This document shows positions 8,608 to 16,519 of a stretch of DNA of 32,475 nucleotides, in pieces. The stretch lies in contig JAADDS010000034.1 in assembly GCA_013153845.1 (NCBI GenBank), positions 1 to 32,475 of the forward strand, written 5' to 3'. Numbering within the stretch: position 1 is the first letter of the stretch; each line of letters opens with the position of its first letter. The notes beneath the pieces are model-generated. The model was given only the letters and a program-made list of their open reading frames with translations, was not told the DNA's origin and did no database searches. The position numbers were made by a program, and so were the translations under genes. Source of the DNA: Methanococci archaeon. Its GTDB lineage: Archaea; AGJL01; Methanococci; Methanococcales; Methanocaldococcaceae.

Positions 8608-9366
8608 ATGAAGGCAGTTGTTTATAACCTCAACGGAGAAGAAATAAAAGAAATCGACCTACCCTCAATATTCGAAGAAGAATACAGACCTGATTTAATA
8701 AAAAGAGCATTTTTATCTGCATTCACGGCAAGATTACAGCCAAAAGGATCTGACGTATTAGCAGGTTTAAGGACAAGTGCCAAAAACATTGGTAAAGGCC
8801 ATGGTAGAGCAAGAGTAGATAGAGTTCCACAAGGATGGGCTGCAAGAGTTCCTCAGGCAGTTGGTGGAAGAAGAGCTCATCCTCCAAAAGTTGAAAAGAA
8901 ATTATGGGAAAGAGTAAATAAAAAAGAAAGAATTAAAGCAATAAAAAGTGCTATTGCAGCAACAGCAAATCCTGAATTGGTTAAAGAAAGAGGGCATGTA
9001 TTTGAATTTGAAAACTTACCTATTGTTGTAGAGGAGTCATTTGAAAATCTACAAAAAACAAAAGATGTATTTGCTGTCTTTGAAAAGTTGGGAATTGATA
9101 AAGATGTTATAAGGGCAAAGAATGGAATTAAAATTAGAGCAGGAAAAGGTAAAATGAGAGGAAGAAGATACAGAAAACCAAGAAGTGTTTTAGTTGTTGT
9201 TGGAGATAAATGCGAAGCAATTTTAGCTTCAAGAAACCTTCCAGGAGTTGATGTCATAACAGCCAAGGACTTGGGGATAATACACTTAGCCCCTGGAGGA
9301 GTTGCTGGACGATTAACCGTTTGGACAGAAAATGCAATTGAAAAACTAAAAGAGAGATTTGAATAA
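8608..9366 (+). CDS. rpl4: 50S ribosomal protein L4 (uL4)
   Basis: The 252-residue product shows the archaeal L4 features. These are an N-terminal strand ([19 protein letters not shown]), the long internal loop that lines the exit tunnel ([18 protein letters not shown], then [20 protein letters not shown], about 42-90), and the [19 protein letters not shown] segment followed by [14 protein letters not shown] near the C-terminus. L4 binds 23S rRNA early in assembly, and in some bacteria it also represses its own operon; nothing here shows that. The start follows GAAGGTGGAT. Confidence 0.98.
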   Translation: MKAVVYNLNGEEIKEIDLPSIFEEEYRPDLIKRAFLSAFTARLQPKGSDVLAGLRTSAKNIGKGHGRARVDRVPQGWAARVPQAVGGRRAHPPKVEKKLWERVNKKERIKAIKSAIAATANPELVKERGHVFEFENLPIVVEESFENLQKTKDVFAVFEKLGIDKDVIRAKNGIKIRAGKGKMRGRRYRKPRSVLVVVGDKCEAILASRNLPGVDVITAKDLGIIHLAPGGVAGRLTVWTENAIEKLKERFE

Positions 9367-9432
9367 GTTTGATTTTTTCAAAATATTATAATAACTTGTA
9401 AAAAAAGAAAATATCGAAACAAGGGGATAAAA

Positions 9433-9693
9433 ATGGACGCCTTTGACGTAATAAAAATGCCAGTAGTAACGGAAAAGACCGTTAAAATGATAGAAGAAGA
9501 AAATAAATTAGTATTCTATGTAGATAGAAAAGCTACAAAAGAGGATATAAAAAAGGCAATGAAAGAGTTATTTGATGTGGAAGTTGAAAAAGTAAACACG
9601 TTAATAACTCCAAAAGGAGAGAAAAAAGCATATGTTAAATTAAAACCAAAATATGATGCAACCAAAATTGCAGCAAGCTTAGGAATCTACTAA
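9433..9693 (+). CDS. rpl23: 50S ribosomal protein L23 (uL23)
   Basis: The 86-residue product has the typical archaeal L23 sequence: [38 protein letters not shown], then [22 protein letters not shown], and a C-terminal [14 protein letters not shown]23 sits at the tunnel exit and forms part of the docking site for SRP and nascent-chain factors. Length is normal. The ATG follows AGGGGAT. It lies 66 bases after rpl4. Confidence 0.98.
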   Translation: MDAFDVIKMPVVTEKTVKMIEEENKLVFYVDRKATKEDIKKAMKELFDVEVEKVNTLITPKGEKKAYVKLKPKYDATKIAASLGIY

Positions 9694-9783
9694 ACATAAA
9701 AACTATTAAATGACAAAGAATGTAAATGTTATAATAAACAAATGATAAATAATGAAATAATGGAAATTTCTCTCTATTCAAAC

Positions 9784-9797
9784 TGATAAATTTATCA
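9784..9797. promoter_or_regulatory. 14-base perfect palindrome between rpl23 and rpl2
   Basis: TGATAAATTTATCA is a perfect inverted repeat about 50 bases upstream of the rpl2 ATG, inside a gap of 154 bases in the ribosomal cluster. It could be an operator for an internal promoter, or a weak RNA hairpin. Its length exceeds that of most chance palindromes nearby, but the AT content lowers its weight. Confidence 0.3.
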
Positions 9798-9847
9798 CTA
9801 AATCAAACGTCAAAACACTTTAAAATTTACCTCAAGTGGTGGTGAAA

Positions 9848-10576
9848 ATGGGAAAAAGATTGATCTCTCAAAGAAGAGGTAGAGGATCTTCAGTTTATAC
9901 TTGTCCTTCACACAAAAGAAGAGGAGAAGCAAGATACAGAAAATTCGATGAGTTAGAAAAAGGAGGAAAAGTTATTGGAAAAATCGTTGATATACTCCAC
10001 GATCCAGGAAGAAGTGCTCCTGTTGCAAAAGTTGAGTATGAAACAGGAGAAGAGGGATTATTGGTTGTGCCAGAAGGAGTAAAAGTTGGAGATATTATTG
10101 AATGTGGTGTCTCTGCAGAGATAAAACCCGGAAACATTCTACCATTAGGATCAATTCCAGAGGGGATTCCTGTCTTTAACATAGAATCAATTCCAGGAGA
10201 TGGAGGAAAGCTAGTAAGAGCAGGGGGCTGCTACGCTCATATCTTAACCCACGATGGAGAGAGAACCTATGTCAAATTACCTTCAGGACATATTAAAGCA
10301 CTTCACTCCATGTGTAGAGCAACAATAGGCGTTGTTGCAGGAGGAGGTAGAAAGGAGAAACCATTAGTTAAGGCAGGAAAGAAATACTATGCAATGAAAG
10401 CAAAAGCAGTTAAATGGCCAAGAGTTAGAGGAGTTGCAATGAACGCTGTCGATCACCCATTCGGTGGAGGAAGACATCAACACACTGGAAAACCAACAAC
10501 CGTTTCAAGGAAAAAAGTTCCACCAGGAAGGAAAGTTGGACATATATCTGCAAGAAGAACGGGAGTTAGAAAATAA
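9848..10576 (+). CDS. rpl2: 50S ribosomal protein L2 (uL2)
   Basis: The product starts MGKRLISQRRGRGSSVYTCP and contains the L2 hallmarks: the RNA-binding KVEYETG/LLVVPEGVKVGD barrel in the middle and the C-terminal GVAMNAVDHPFGGGRHQHTG segment (about 199-218) that reaches the peptidyl transferase centre. I place the start at the ATG at 9848; the tandem GTG codons before it (from 9836) are part of the GGTGGTG ribosome site. This gives 242 residues, normal for archaea. Confidence 0.98.
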   Translation: MGKRLISQRRGRGSSVYTCPSHKRRGEARYRKFDELEKGGKVIGKIVDILHDPGRSAPVAKVEYETGEEGLLVVPEGVKVGDIIECGVSAEIKPGNILPLGSIPEGIPVFNIESIPGDGGKLVRAGGCYAHILTHDGERTYVKLPSGHIKALHSMCRATIGVVAGGGRKEKPLVKAGKKYYAMKAKAVKWPRVRGVAMNAVDHPFGGGRHQHTGKPTTVSRKKVPPGRKVGHISARRTGVRK

Positions 10577-10703
10577 TTTAAATTTTATTTTTTAAGGAAA
10601 TAAAATAAGAAATACTATAAAATTAATATTGAAAAAGATAATGTAAAAAAACGTTAAAAATAGACGGGAGAAGGATGAGAAAAATAATTTAAGGTGAATA
10701 ATA

Positions 10704-11162
10704 ATGGCATCTGTAAAAAGAAGAAGAATCAAAAAGAAAAAACAAGTAATTTCAAGAAAGATTGAATTTAAGTATAGAGGATACACGTTAGAGGAGTTGC
10801 AACAAATGCCTTTAAGAGAGTTCGCAAAGTTGTTGCCTGCAAGACAGAGAAGAACATTATTAAGAGGATTAACCCCACAACAGAAAAAATTAGCAATGAA
10901 AATCAAAAAAGCGAGAAGATTATTAAATAAAGGAAAAGAACCAAGAACTATAAGGACACATTGTAGGGATTTTGTTGTAACTCCTGATATGGTTGGAATA
11001 ACCTTTGGAATTTACAACGGAAAAGAGTTTGTAGAAGTGAAGATCTCTCCTGAGATGATTGGGCATTATTTAGGAGAGTTTGCGTTAACAAGAAAACCAG
11101 TTCAGCATGGAAGCCCAGGTATGGGAGCTACAAGAAGTTCAATGTTCGTTCCAATCAAATAA
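10704..11162 (+). CDS. rps19: 30S ribosomal protein S19 (uS19)
   Basis: The 152-residue product has the longer archaeal/eukaryotic form of S19. It starts with a basic N-terminus ([20 protein letters not shown]) and a [24 protein letters not shown] helix. The conserved core follows: [18 protein letters not shown], then [28 protein letters not shown] and [18 protein letters not shown]19 binds the head of the small subunit. In many archaea L22 and S3 follow; here the cluster stops and a T-rich tract follows, as I recall for M. jannaschii where L22 is elsewhere. Confidence 0.97.
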   Translation: MASVKRRRIKKKKQVISRKIEFKYRGYTLEELQQMPLREFAKLLPARQRRTLLRGLTPQQKKLAMKIKKARRLLNKGKEPRTIRTHCRDFVVTPDMVGITFGIYNGKEFVEVKISPEMIGHYLGEFALTRKPVQHGSPGMGATRSSMFVPIK

Positions 11163-11173
11163 TCCCGCAATTG

Positions 11174-11209
11174 TTTCTTTTTTATTTTATTTTTATTTTT
11201 TTATTTAAT
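11174..11209 (+). terminator. T-rich terminator after the ribosomal cluster
   Basis: Starting 12 bases after the S19 stop the plus strand has consecutive T runs (TTTCTTTTTTATTTTA and more). Archaeal RNA polymerase terminates at such oligo-T stretches without need for a hairpin, and no gene continues the cluster. Confidence 0.6.
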
Positions 11210-11235
11210 TGTCTATTTATATATGTGGATAAACT

Positions 11236-11257
11236 GTTGACTATTAAATTCGTCAAC
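11236..11257. promoter_or_regulatory. Inverted repeat upstream of the TDT-Usp operon
   Basis: GTTGAC and GTCAAC form a perfect 6-base inverted repeat with a 10-base AT spacer. The half-sites are GC-containing in otherwise very AT-rich DNA, and their centres are 16 bases apart. The site lies about 60 bases upstream of the probable TATA box at 11318, a position suited to an activator rather than a blocking repressor. No cognate protein can be named. Confidence 0.4.
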
Positions 11258-11317
11258 CCATTAAAATTTATTTAGATATTTTTTAAAAATATTGAAATAC
11301 ATTTGTTAATCAAAAAC

Positions 11318-11325
11318 TATAAATA
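11318..11325 (+). promoter_or_regulatory. Probable TATA box of the TDT-Usp operon
   Basis: TATAAATA lies 136 bases before the transporter ATG and downstream of the inverted repeat at 11236-11257. A start near 11348 would leave a leader of about 105 bases. Consensus match only. Confidence 0.35.
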
Positions 11326-11453
11326 TAAGTGTAAATATTTAATGCGTTAAAGCAGATAACCCAACTACAAAAACAAATTTAGAAGTAGAATTAAATAATT
11401 AAAAATAAAACTACATTATAAAAAATAAAAAACAGACATTTTAGGTGAAAATA

Positions 11454-12494
11454 ATGTTCGAAGCATGCGAATCAAAATTAGATATAATAAAAAATTTTAT
11501 TCCCTCATGGTTTGCAGCGGTAATGGGAACAGGAATCTTAGCAATAGATAGCTTACTTTATTCAACCTATTTCCCACTATTAAAGAGTTTAGCATTTCTG
11601 CTATTTTATTTCAACATAATCATGTTTTTTATATTCATAATTCCATGGACATTAAGATGGATAATGTTTCCAAAAAATGCATTTGCTGACTTAAAACATC
11701 CAATATTGAGCTCTTTCTACCCAACAGTTGCAGTTGCATGCCTTGTATTGGCCTCCGACTTTATAATGATTGCAAATAACATGTTTATCGGAGAGATCTT
11801 CTGGTGGTTGGGAGTTGTTGGAATGCTTATATTCAGCACAATAGTAACGTTTTACATGTTTAAATCTGAACACATAAAATTAGATCACGTAAATCCCGGG
11901 TGGTATATTCCTCCAGTAGGTTTACTTGTTATGGCAATCGCTGGCAGTTTATTAATGCCACACTCCTCCGGACTTCTCTACGAGTTAATCACTCTTGTAA
12001 ACTACTATGGATTAGGATCTGGGTTGTTCGCATATTTAGCACTACTGGCAATAGTCATGTATAGGTTTATATTACACAACCCCCTTCCCTCTGCATTAGC
12101 CCCTACAATATGGATAAATCTCGGTCCAATAGGGGCAGGAATAATAGCAATAATAAATCTGGTTAACAACTCTCCGCTTGTCTCAGTTAAAAACCCATTC
12201 TATATATTTTCCTTTTTATTCTGGGGTTTTGGTCTTTGGTGGACTATAATGGCAATTATAATGACGATCTACTACATAAAAAACCTAAAACTACCTTACG
12301 GAATGCCATGGTGGGCTTTTATCTTCCCCCTCGGAGCTTATGTTGCTTCATCTCACTTAATATTTAATCTATTTAAACTGAATATTGTAGATTACATCGG
12401 CTTTGCACTCTACTGGCTACTACTCTTCCTGTGGACGATAACTTTAATAAAAACAATAAACAAAGTTTATACGGGAGAGTTATTCAAAGGTTAA
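11454..12494 (+). CDS. TDT-family transporter (TehA/malic-acid/SLAC1-like)
   Basis: The product of 346 residues is almost entirely hydrophobic with about ten membrane segments. It shows the family pattern NFIPSWFAAVMGTGILAI at the N-terminus (about 13-30), LKHPILSSFYPTVAVACLVL near 82-101, the WYIPPVGLLVMAIAGSLL segment, and WWAFIFPLGAYVASS near the end. Members include the E. coli tellurite-related TehA, yeast malate permease and plant SLAC1 anion channels, so the substrate is probably an anion or dicarboxylate; it is not identifiable here. The ATG at 11454 follows AGGTGAAAATA; the GTG at 11445 belongs to the ribosome site. It is followed after 12 bases by a universal stress protein gene. 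Confidence 0.85.
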   Translation: MFEACESKLDIIKNFIPSWFAAVMGTGILAIDSLLYSTYFPLLKSLAFLLFYFNIIMFFIFIIPWTLRWIMFPKNAFADLKHPILSSFYPTVAVACLVLASDFIMIANNMFIGEIFWWLGVVGMLIFSTIVTFYMFKSEHIKLDHVNPGWYIPPVGLLVMAIAGSLLMPHSSGLLYELITLVNYYGLGSGLFAYLALLAIVMYRFILHNPLPSALAPTIWINLGPIGAGIIAIINLVNNSPLVSVKNPFYIFSFLFWGFGLWWTIMAIIMTIYYIKNLKLPYGMPWWAFIFPLGAYVASSHLIFNLFKLNIVDYIGFALYWLLLFLWTITLIKTINKVYTGELFKG

Positions 12495-12506
12495 CTGGTG
12501 ATAAAA

Positions 12507-12998
12507 ATGTGCAAAAAATATGAAAAGATCCTCTATCCAACAGATTTCTCTGAGACCGCTGAACTTGCCTTAAATCATGTAAAAGCATTTAAAAAACTTA
12601 AATCAGAAGAAGTTGTAATACTACACGTCATAGATGAAAGAGAAATAAAAAAGAAAGATATATTATCTTTACTTTTAGGTGTAGCTGGGCTAAATAAATC
12701 AGTTGAGGAATTTGAAAAGGAATTAAAAGATAAACTAATGAAAGAGGCAGAAAGTAAGATAGAACCAATTAAAAAAGAACTTGAAAATATAGGTTTTAAA
12801 GTTAAAGACCTTATAGTTGTTGGCGTTCCACACAAAGAGATCGTAAAAGTGGCAGAAGAAGAGCAAGTAGATATTATAATAATGGGATCCCACGGTAAAA
12901 CCAATCTAAAAGAAATACTCCTCGGCTCCGTTACAGAAAACGTGATTAAAAAATCAAAAAAACCTGTTTTAATAGTTAAAAGGAAAAAAGTTGAATAA
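12507..12998 (+). CDS. Universal stress protein (UspA family, ATP-binding type)
   Basis: The 163-residue product has the Usp fold: an N-terminal strand YEKILYPTDFSETAELAL, a central helical insert of about 40 charged residues, and the nucleotide motif G-x2-G-x9-G-S (GSHGKTNLKEILLGS, near 130-144) that marks ATP-binding members. It ends KKPVLIVKRK. The start is the ATG at 12507, four bases after GGTGAT. It lies 12 bases after the TDT transporter, so the two are very likely cotranscribed. Usp proteins are often paired with transporters and may tune them in an ATP-dependent way; that link is an inference here. Confidence 0.88.
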   Translation: MCKKYEKILYPTDFSETAELALNHVKAFKKLKSEEVVILHVIDEREIKKKDILSLLLGVAGLNKSVEEFEKELKDKLMKEAESKIEPIKKELENIGFKVKDLIVVGVPHKEIVKVAEEEQVDIIIMGSHGKTNLKEILLGSVTENVIKKSKKPVLIVKRKKVE

Positions 12999-13053
12999 AA
13001 TAAAATTAGCCAATATATTAAACCTAATTATTTTTTAAGAAAAGGTGAGAATC

Positions 13054-13773
13054 ATGGACATTAACTCAATGAAAAAAAAGCCACTATACAGCGGAAAGGC
13101 AAAATCAATTTACGAAATTGACGATGAAAAAGTGTTAATAGAATTTAGAGACGATATAACTGCTGGAAATGGAGCTAAGCACGATGTTAAAGAAGGAAAG
13201 GGGTATCTAAACGCTTTAATCTCATCAAAGTTGTTCGAGATCTTGGAGGAGAATGGAATTAAAACCCATTACATAAAATACATAGAACCAAGATATATGA
13301 TTGCTAAAAAAGTTGAGATAATCCCAATAGAAGTGATCGTGAGAAATATCGCAGCAGGAAGCTTATGCAAAAAATATCCTTTTGAAGAAGGGAAAGAATT
13401 ACCTTTCCCAATTGTTCAATTTGACTATAAAAACGATGAATACGGAGATCCTATGCTAAATGAAGATATTGCAGTGGCTTTAAACTTAGCAACAAGAGAA
13501 GAATTAGAAGAAATCAAAAAAATTGCATTAAAGGTTAATGAAGCATTAAAAAAATACTTTGACGAAAAAGGTATTTTATTGGTGGATTTCAAAATTGAAA
13601 TTGGTAGAGATAAAGATGGCAATTTATTGGTTGCAGATGAGATAAGCCCAGATACTATGAGGTTATGGGATAAAGAAACAAGAGATGTATTGGATAAAGA
13701 TGTATTTAGAAAGGATTTAGGGGACGTTATTGCAAAATATAAGGTAGTTGCTGAGAGATTGGGTCTATTATAA
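13054..13773 (+). CDS. purC: SAICAR synthetase
   Basis: The 239-residue product carries the PurC signatures LYSGKAKSIYEI (ATP-binding loop), FRDDITAGNGAK, EVIVRNIAAGS, LVDFKIEIGRD and ADEISPDTMRLWD. It joins aspartate to CAIR in purine biosynthesis. The ATG at 13054 follows AAAGGTGAGA; the GTG at 13045 is part of that site. It is followed 20 bases later by purS, so two purine genes form an operon, as I recall for MJ1592/MJ1593. Confidence 0.96.
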   Translation: MDINSMKKKPLYSGKAKSIYEIDDEKVLIEFRDDITAGNGAKHDVKEGKGYLNALISSKLFEILEENGIKTHYIKYIEPRYMIAKKVEIIPIEVIVRNIAAGSLCKKYPFEEGKELPFPIVQFDYKNDEYGDPMLNEDIAVALNLATREELEEIKKIALKVNEALKKYFDEKGILLVDFKIEIGRDKDGNLLVADEISPDTMRLWDKETRDVLDKDVFRKDLGDVIAKYKVVAERLGLL

Positions 13774-13793
13774 ATAAAATTTTTGGTGATAGG

Positions 13794-14042
13794 ATGTATA
13801 AAGCAACAGTTATAATAAAATTAAAAAAAGGGGTTTTAAATCCTGAAGGAAGGACAATAAACAGGGCATTAAACTTTTTAGGATTCAATAACGTTAAAGA
13901 TGTTCAAACATACAAGATGATCGATATGATCATAGAAGGAGATAACAGAGAAGAGATCGAGAAAGAAGTTGAAGAGATGTGTAAAAAGTTATTAGCAAAC
14001 CCTGTTATTCACGATTATGAGATAAAAGTTGAGAAGATTTAA
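13794..14042 (+). CDS. purS: FGAM synthetase small subunit PurS
   Basis: The 82-residue protein matches PurS: YKATVIIKLKKGVLNPEGRT, INRALNFLGFNNVKDVQTYKM and a C-terminal NPVIHDYEIKVEKI. PurS bridges the glutaminase (PurQ) and synthetase (PurL) subunits in the fourth step of purine synthesis. The start follows GGTGATAGG. PurQ and PurL are not in this window. Confidence 0.95.
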   Translation: MYKATVIIKLKKGVLNPEGRTINRALNFLGFNNVKDVQTYKMIDMIIEGDNREEIEKEVEEMCKKLLANPVIHDYEIKVEKI

Positions 14043-14242
14043 TAACTCTTTTTTAATTTTTTGTGAAATTCATACCAAATAAATAAAATAGAAAATATTA
14101 ACAAGTTGTTATCTTAAATCATAAGTAGATGTCCTTCATTTATATTATTATATTATTAAAAAAATTTATACTATATCAAATTCAAATGACGTTGATAATC
14201 TTCAATCTATTGCCCAAAAATTTGATATTTAAGGTTGAGATT

Positions 14243-14422
14243 ATGAGAGTTATTGATAAAAATGATTTATTAAATAACTTTATATATTTTGTAATAAATG
14301 GAAATCATAGGAAACAGATTATTATTTTAAAGACCGAAAAATACAACAGAGAAGATAAAATTATCTATTTTTCTAAGAGTCCATTTAAAAGTTTAAAGAT
14401 GTTCAAAACAAACAAAACATGA
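14243..14422 (+). CDS. Small ORF, possible degraded regulator
   Basis: A frame of 59 codons starts at an ATG preceded by AAGGTTGAGA and reads MRVIDKNDLLNNFIYFVING, then NHRKQIIILKTEKYNREDKI, then a lysine-rich end. The DLLNNFIYFVINGNHRKQII part resembles the first helices of a winged-helix domain, but the rest of such a domain is missing. The frame is open further upstream (from 14129), where the sequence is hydrophobic and looks non-coding. It may be the truncated remains of a regulator, a genuine small protein or chance. Nothing else gene-like is seen in 14043-14570. Confidence 0.25.
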   Translation: MRVIDKNDLLNNFIYFVINGNHRKQIIILKTEKYNREDKIIYFSKSPFKSLKMFKTNKT

Positions 14423-14570
14423 ATTTTATAAATCCAGACATAAACATTAACTCTAAAATCATATAAGTTAAAAGAAAAACATTAATTGAAAATGCAGAAT
14501 TAATAATTTAAAAACTCACTTGAATCTAAATTTATAATAGGTAATTAAAGAATTGGAGAGCGGTGATTAA

Positions 14571-15215
14571 ATGGAAAAAAAGAAACTTATTTTATTTGAT
14601 TTTGATAGCACATTGGTTAATAATGAAACAATAGATGAGATTGCAAAAGAAGCAGGAGTTGAAGAAGAGGTTAAAAAAATCACAAAAGAAGCGATGGAAG
14701 GAAAATTAAACTTTGAGCAATCTTTAAGAAAAAGAGTAAACTTACTAAAAGATCTCCCAGTCGAAAAAGTAGAAAATGCTATGAAGAGGATAACGTTAAC
14801 AGAAGGAGCCGAAGAGACCGTTAAAGAGTTAAAAAATAGAGGATATATTGTTGCTGTTGTTAGCGGTGGATTTGATATTGCAGTTAATAGGATTAAAGAA
14901 AAATTGGGATTGGATTATGCTTTTGCAAATCGGCTAATTGTTAAAGATGGCAAACTAACAGGAGAAGTTGAAGGAGATGTTTTAAAAGAAGATGCAAAAG
15001 GGGAGATACTGCAAAAAATAGCCGAAATTGAAGGAATAAAATTAGAAGATACTGTTGTTGTAGGAGATGGGGCTAATGATATAAGTATGTTCAAAAAGGC
15101 AGGTTTTAAAATAGCTTTTTGTGCTAAACCAGTATTAAAAGAAAAAGCAGATGTTTGCATTGAAAAAAGAGATCTGAGGGAGGTTTTAAAATATTTAAAA
15201 AGAGAGGAGGGATAA
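14571..15215 (+). CDS. serB: Phosphoserine phosphatase
   Basis: The HAD-type motifs are all present: DFDSTLV (nucleophile Asp10, acid Asp12), VVSGGFD near 101-107, the lysine of KEDAKGEIL, and [14 protein letters not shown]. The 214-residue length and the cap-domain pattern match the M. jannaschii enzyme MJ1594, whose structure is known. It hydrolyses phosphoserine in the last step of serine synthesis. The ATG follows GGTGATTAA. The stop is one base before the trpD start, so the two genes are translationally linked. Confidence 0.96.
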   Translation: MEKKKLILFDFDSTLVNNETIDEIAKEAGVEEEVKKITKEAMEGKLNFEQSLRKRVNLLKDLPVEKVENAMKRITLTEGAEETVKELKNRGYIVAVVSGGFDIAVNRIKEKLGLDYAFANRLIVKDGKLTGEVEGDVLKEDAKGEILQKIAEIEGIKLEDTVVVGDGANDISMFKKAGFKIAFCAKPVLKEKADVCIEKRDLREVLKYLKREEG

Positions 15216-15216
15216 C

Positions 15217-16227
15217 ATGATTGAAAATGCCATAAAAAAAATAGTAGAGTTTAAAGATTTAGATAAAAAAGAAGCAGAAGAAGTTATGGAAGAAATCATG
15301 AGTGGATATGCAAAACCCACACAAATTGCCTCACTATTAACTGCTTTAAGAATGAAAGGGGAAACAATAGACGAAATAACTGCTTTTGCAGAAATCATGA
15401 GAAAACATTCAATAAAAATACATCCAAATGTTCCTAAGCTTTTAGATACCTGCGGAACCGGGGGAGATAACTTAAACACATTCAATATAAGCACTGCCAC
15501 TGCCTTCGTCGTTTCAACCTACGTTCCAGTAGCAAAACATGGAAATAAAGCAGTTAGTAGTAAAAGTGGTAGTGCAGACGTTTTAGAAGCATTGGGGGTT
15601 AATTTAAATGTCCCTATGGAGAAAATAAAAAGATCCATTGAAGAATTAGGAATTGGATTTTTATTTGCCCCCCAATTCCATCCAGCAATGAAGTATGCAA
15701 CACCCGTTAGGAGAGATTTAGGAATTAGAACTGTTTTTAATGTTTTAGGTCCTTTAACTAATCCCGCCAATGCCAATTATCAACTAATGGGCGTTTATGA
15801 TGAAAAATTAACTGAAAAATTAGCAAATGTATTAAAAAATCTCGGATTAAAAGGAGCACTTGTAGTTCATGGGAGTGGAATGGACGAAATAACAACAATT
15901 GGAAAAACAAAAATCTCAGAAATGAAAAACGGAGAAATAAAAACATACTATATTGATCCAGAAGATTTCGGGATTAAAAAAGCTAAATTAGAAGAAATTA
16001 AAGGAGGAGACGCCGAGGAGAATGCAAAGATAATTAGAGAAATATTCGAAGGAGAAGAAGTGGGTGCTAAGAGAGATATTGTTGTATTAAATGCTGCCTT
16101 TGCCCTATATATTGCAGATGAAACCAAAAATGTAGAAGAAGGAATTAAATTGGCCGAAAAATCTATTGATAGCGGAAAAGCATTGAAAAAATTAGAAGAT
16201 CTAATTGACTTTTATAGAGAGGGTTAA
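15217..16227 (+). CDS. trpD: Anthranilate phosphoribosyltransferase
   Basis: The 336-residue product has the conserved PRPP-binding loop [19 protein letters not shown] (about 72-90), [22 protein letters not shown] (about 107-128), the metal-binding region, and GMDEITTIG near 224-232. It transfers phosphoribose to anthranilate in tryptophan synthesis. A strong ribosome site (GGAGGGAT) lies within the end of serB. A small gene follows after 2 bases, then thiDN, so serB, trpD, the small gene and thiDN look like one transcription unit. The other trp genes except trpG are outside the window. Confidence 0.96.
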   Translation: MIENAIKKIVEFKDLDKKEAEEVMEEIMSGYAKPTQIASLLTALRMKGETIDEITAFAEIMRKHSIKIHPNVPKLLDTCGTGGDNLNTFNISTATAFVVSTYVPVAKHGNKAVSSKSGSADVLEALGVNLNVPMEKIKRSIEELGIGFLFAPQFHPAMKYATPVRRDLGIRTVFNVLGPLTNPANANYQLMGVYDEKLTEKLANVLKNLGLKGALVVHGSGMDEITTIGKTKISEMKNGEIKTYYIDPEDFGIKKAKLEEIKGGDAEENAKIIREIFEGEEVGAKRDIVVLNAAFALYIADETKNVEEGIKLAEKSIDSGKALKKLEDLIDFYREG

Positions 16228-16229
16228 CC

Positions 16230-16478
16230 ATGGAAAAAGTAATCATAAATTCAATGAAAAAAGTATTTTCAGATGAGATGAAAGATATTGAAATAGAAAT
16301 AAACAATATTCTCGGAAAATATGGAGTTAAAACAAAAAAAGAATTAAAAGAAAAAATTTCTAATGGAGAAATTGACAGAAAAGAAGCAGAAGAAGATTTA
16401 GAAAAAATAGAGCTCTTAGAAAAAAACCTTAATAGAATTATGGAATGTTTAAGAGAAATAAATGTAAAATCATTATAA
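16230..16478 (+). CDS. Conserved small coiled-coil protein of unknown function
   Basis: The 82-residue protein is highly charged and predicted to be helical throughout (EKVIINSMKKVFSDEMKDIE, then a hinge at NNILGKYGVKTKKELKEKIS, then EAEEDLEKIELLEKNLNRIM). It is likely a two-helix coiled coil. The ATG is 2 bases after the trpD stop and thiDN starts 41 bases later. I recall an MJ0235 in the same place between trpD and the thiD gene, suggesting it is conserved and real. I cannot assign a function. Confidence 0.7.
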   Translation: MEKVIINSMKKVFSDEMKDIEIEINNILGKYGVKTKKELKEKISNGEIDRKEAEEDLEKIELLEKNLNRIMECLREINVKSL

Positions 16479-16519
16479 ATACTTCAATCATACCAGATTA
16501 AAACCTAACTGGTGATTTT

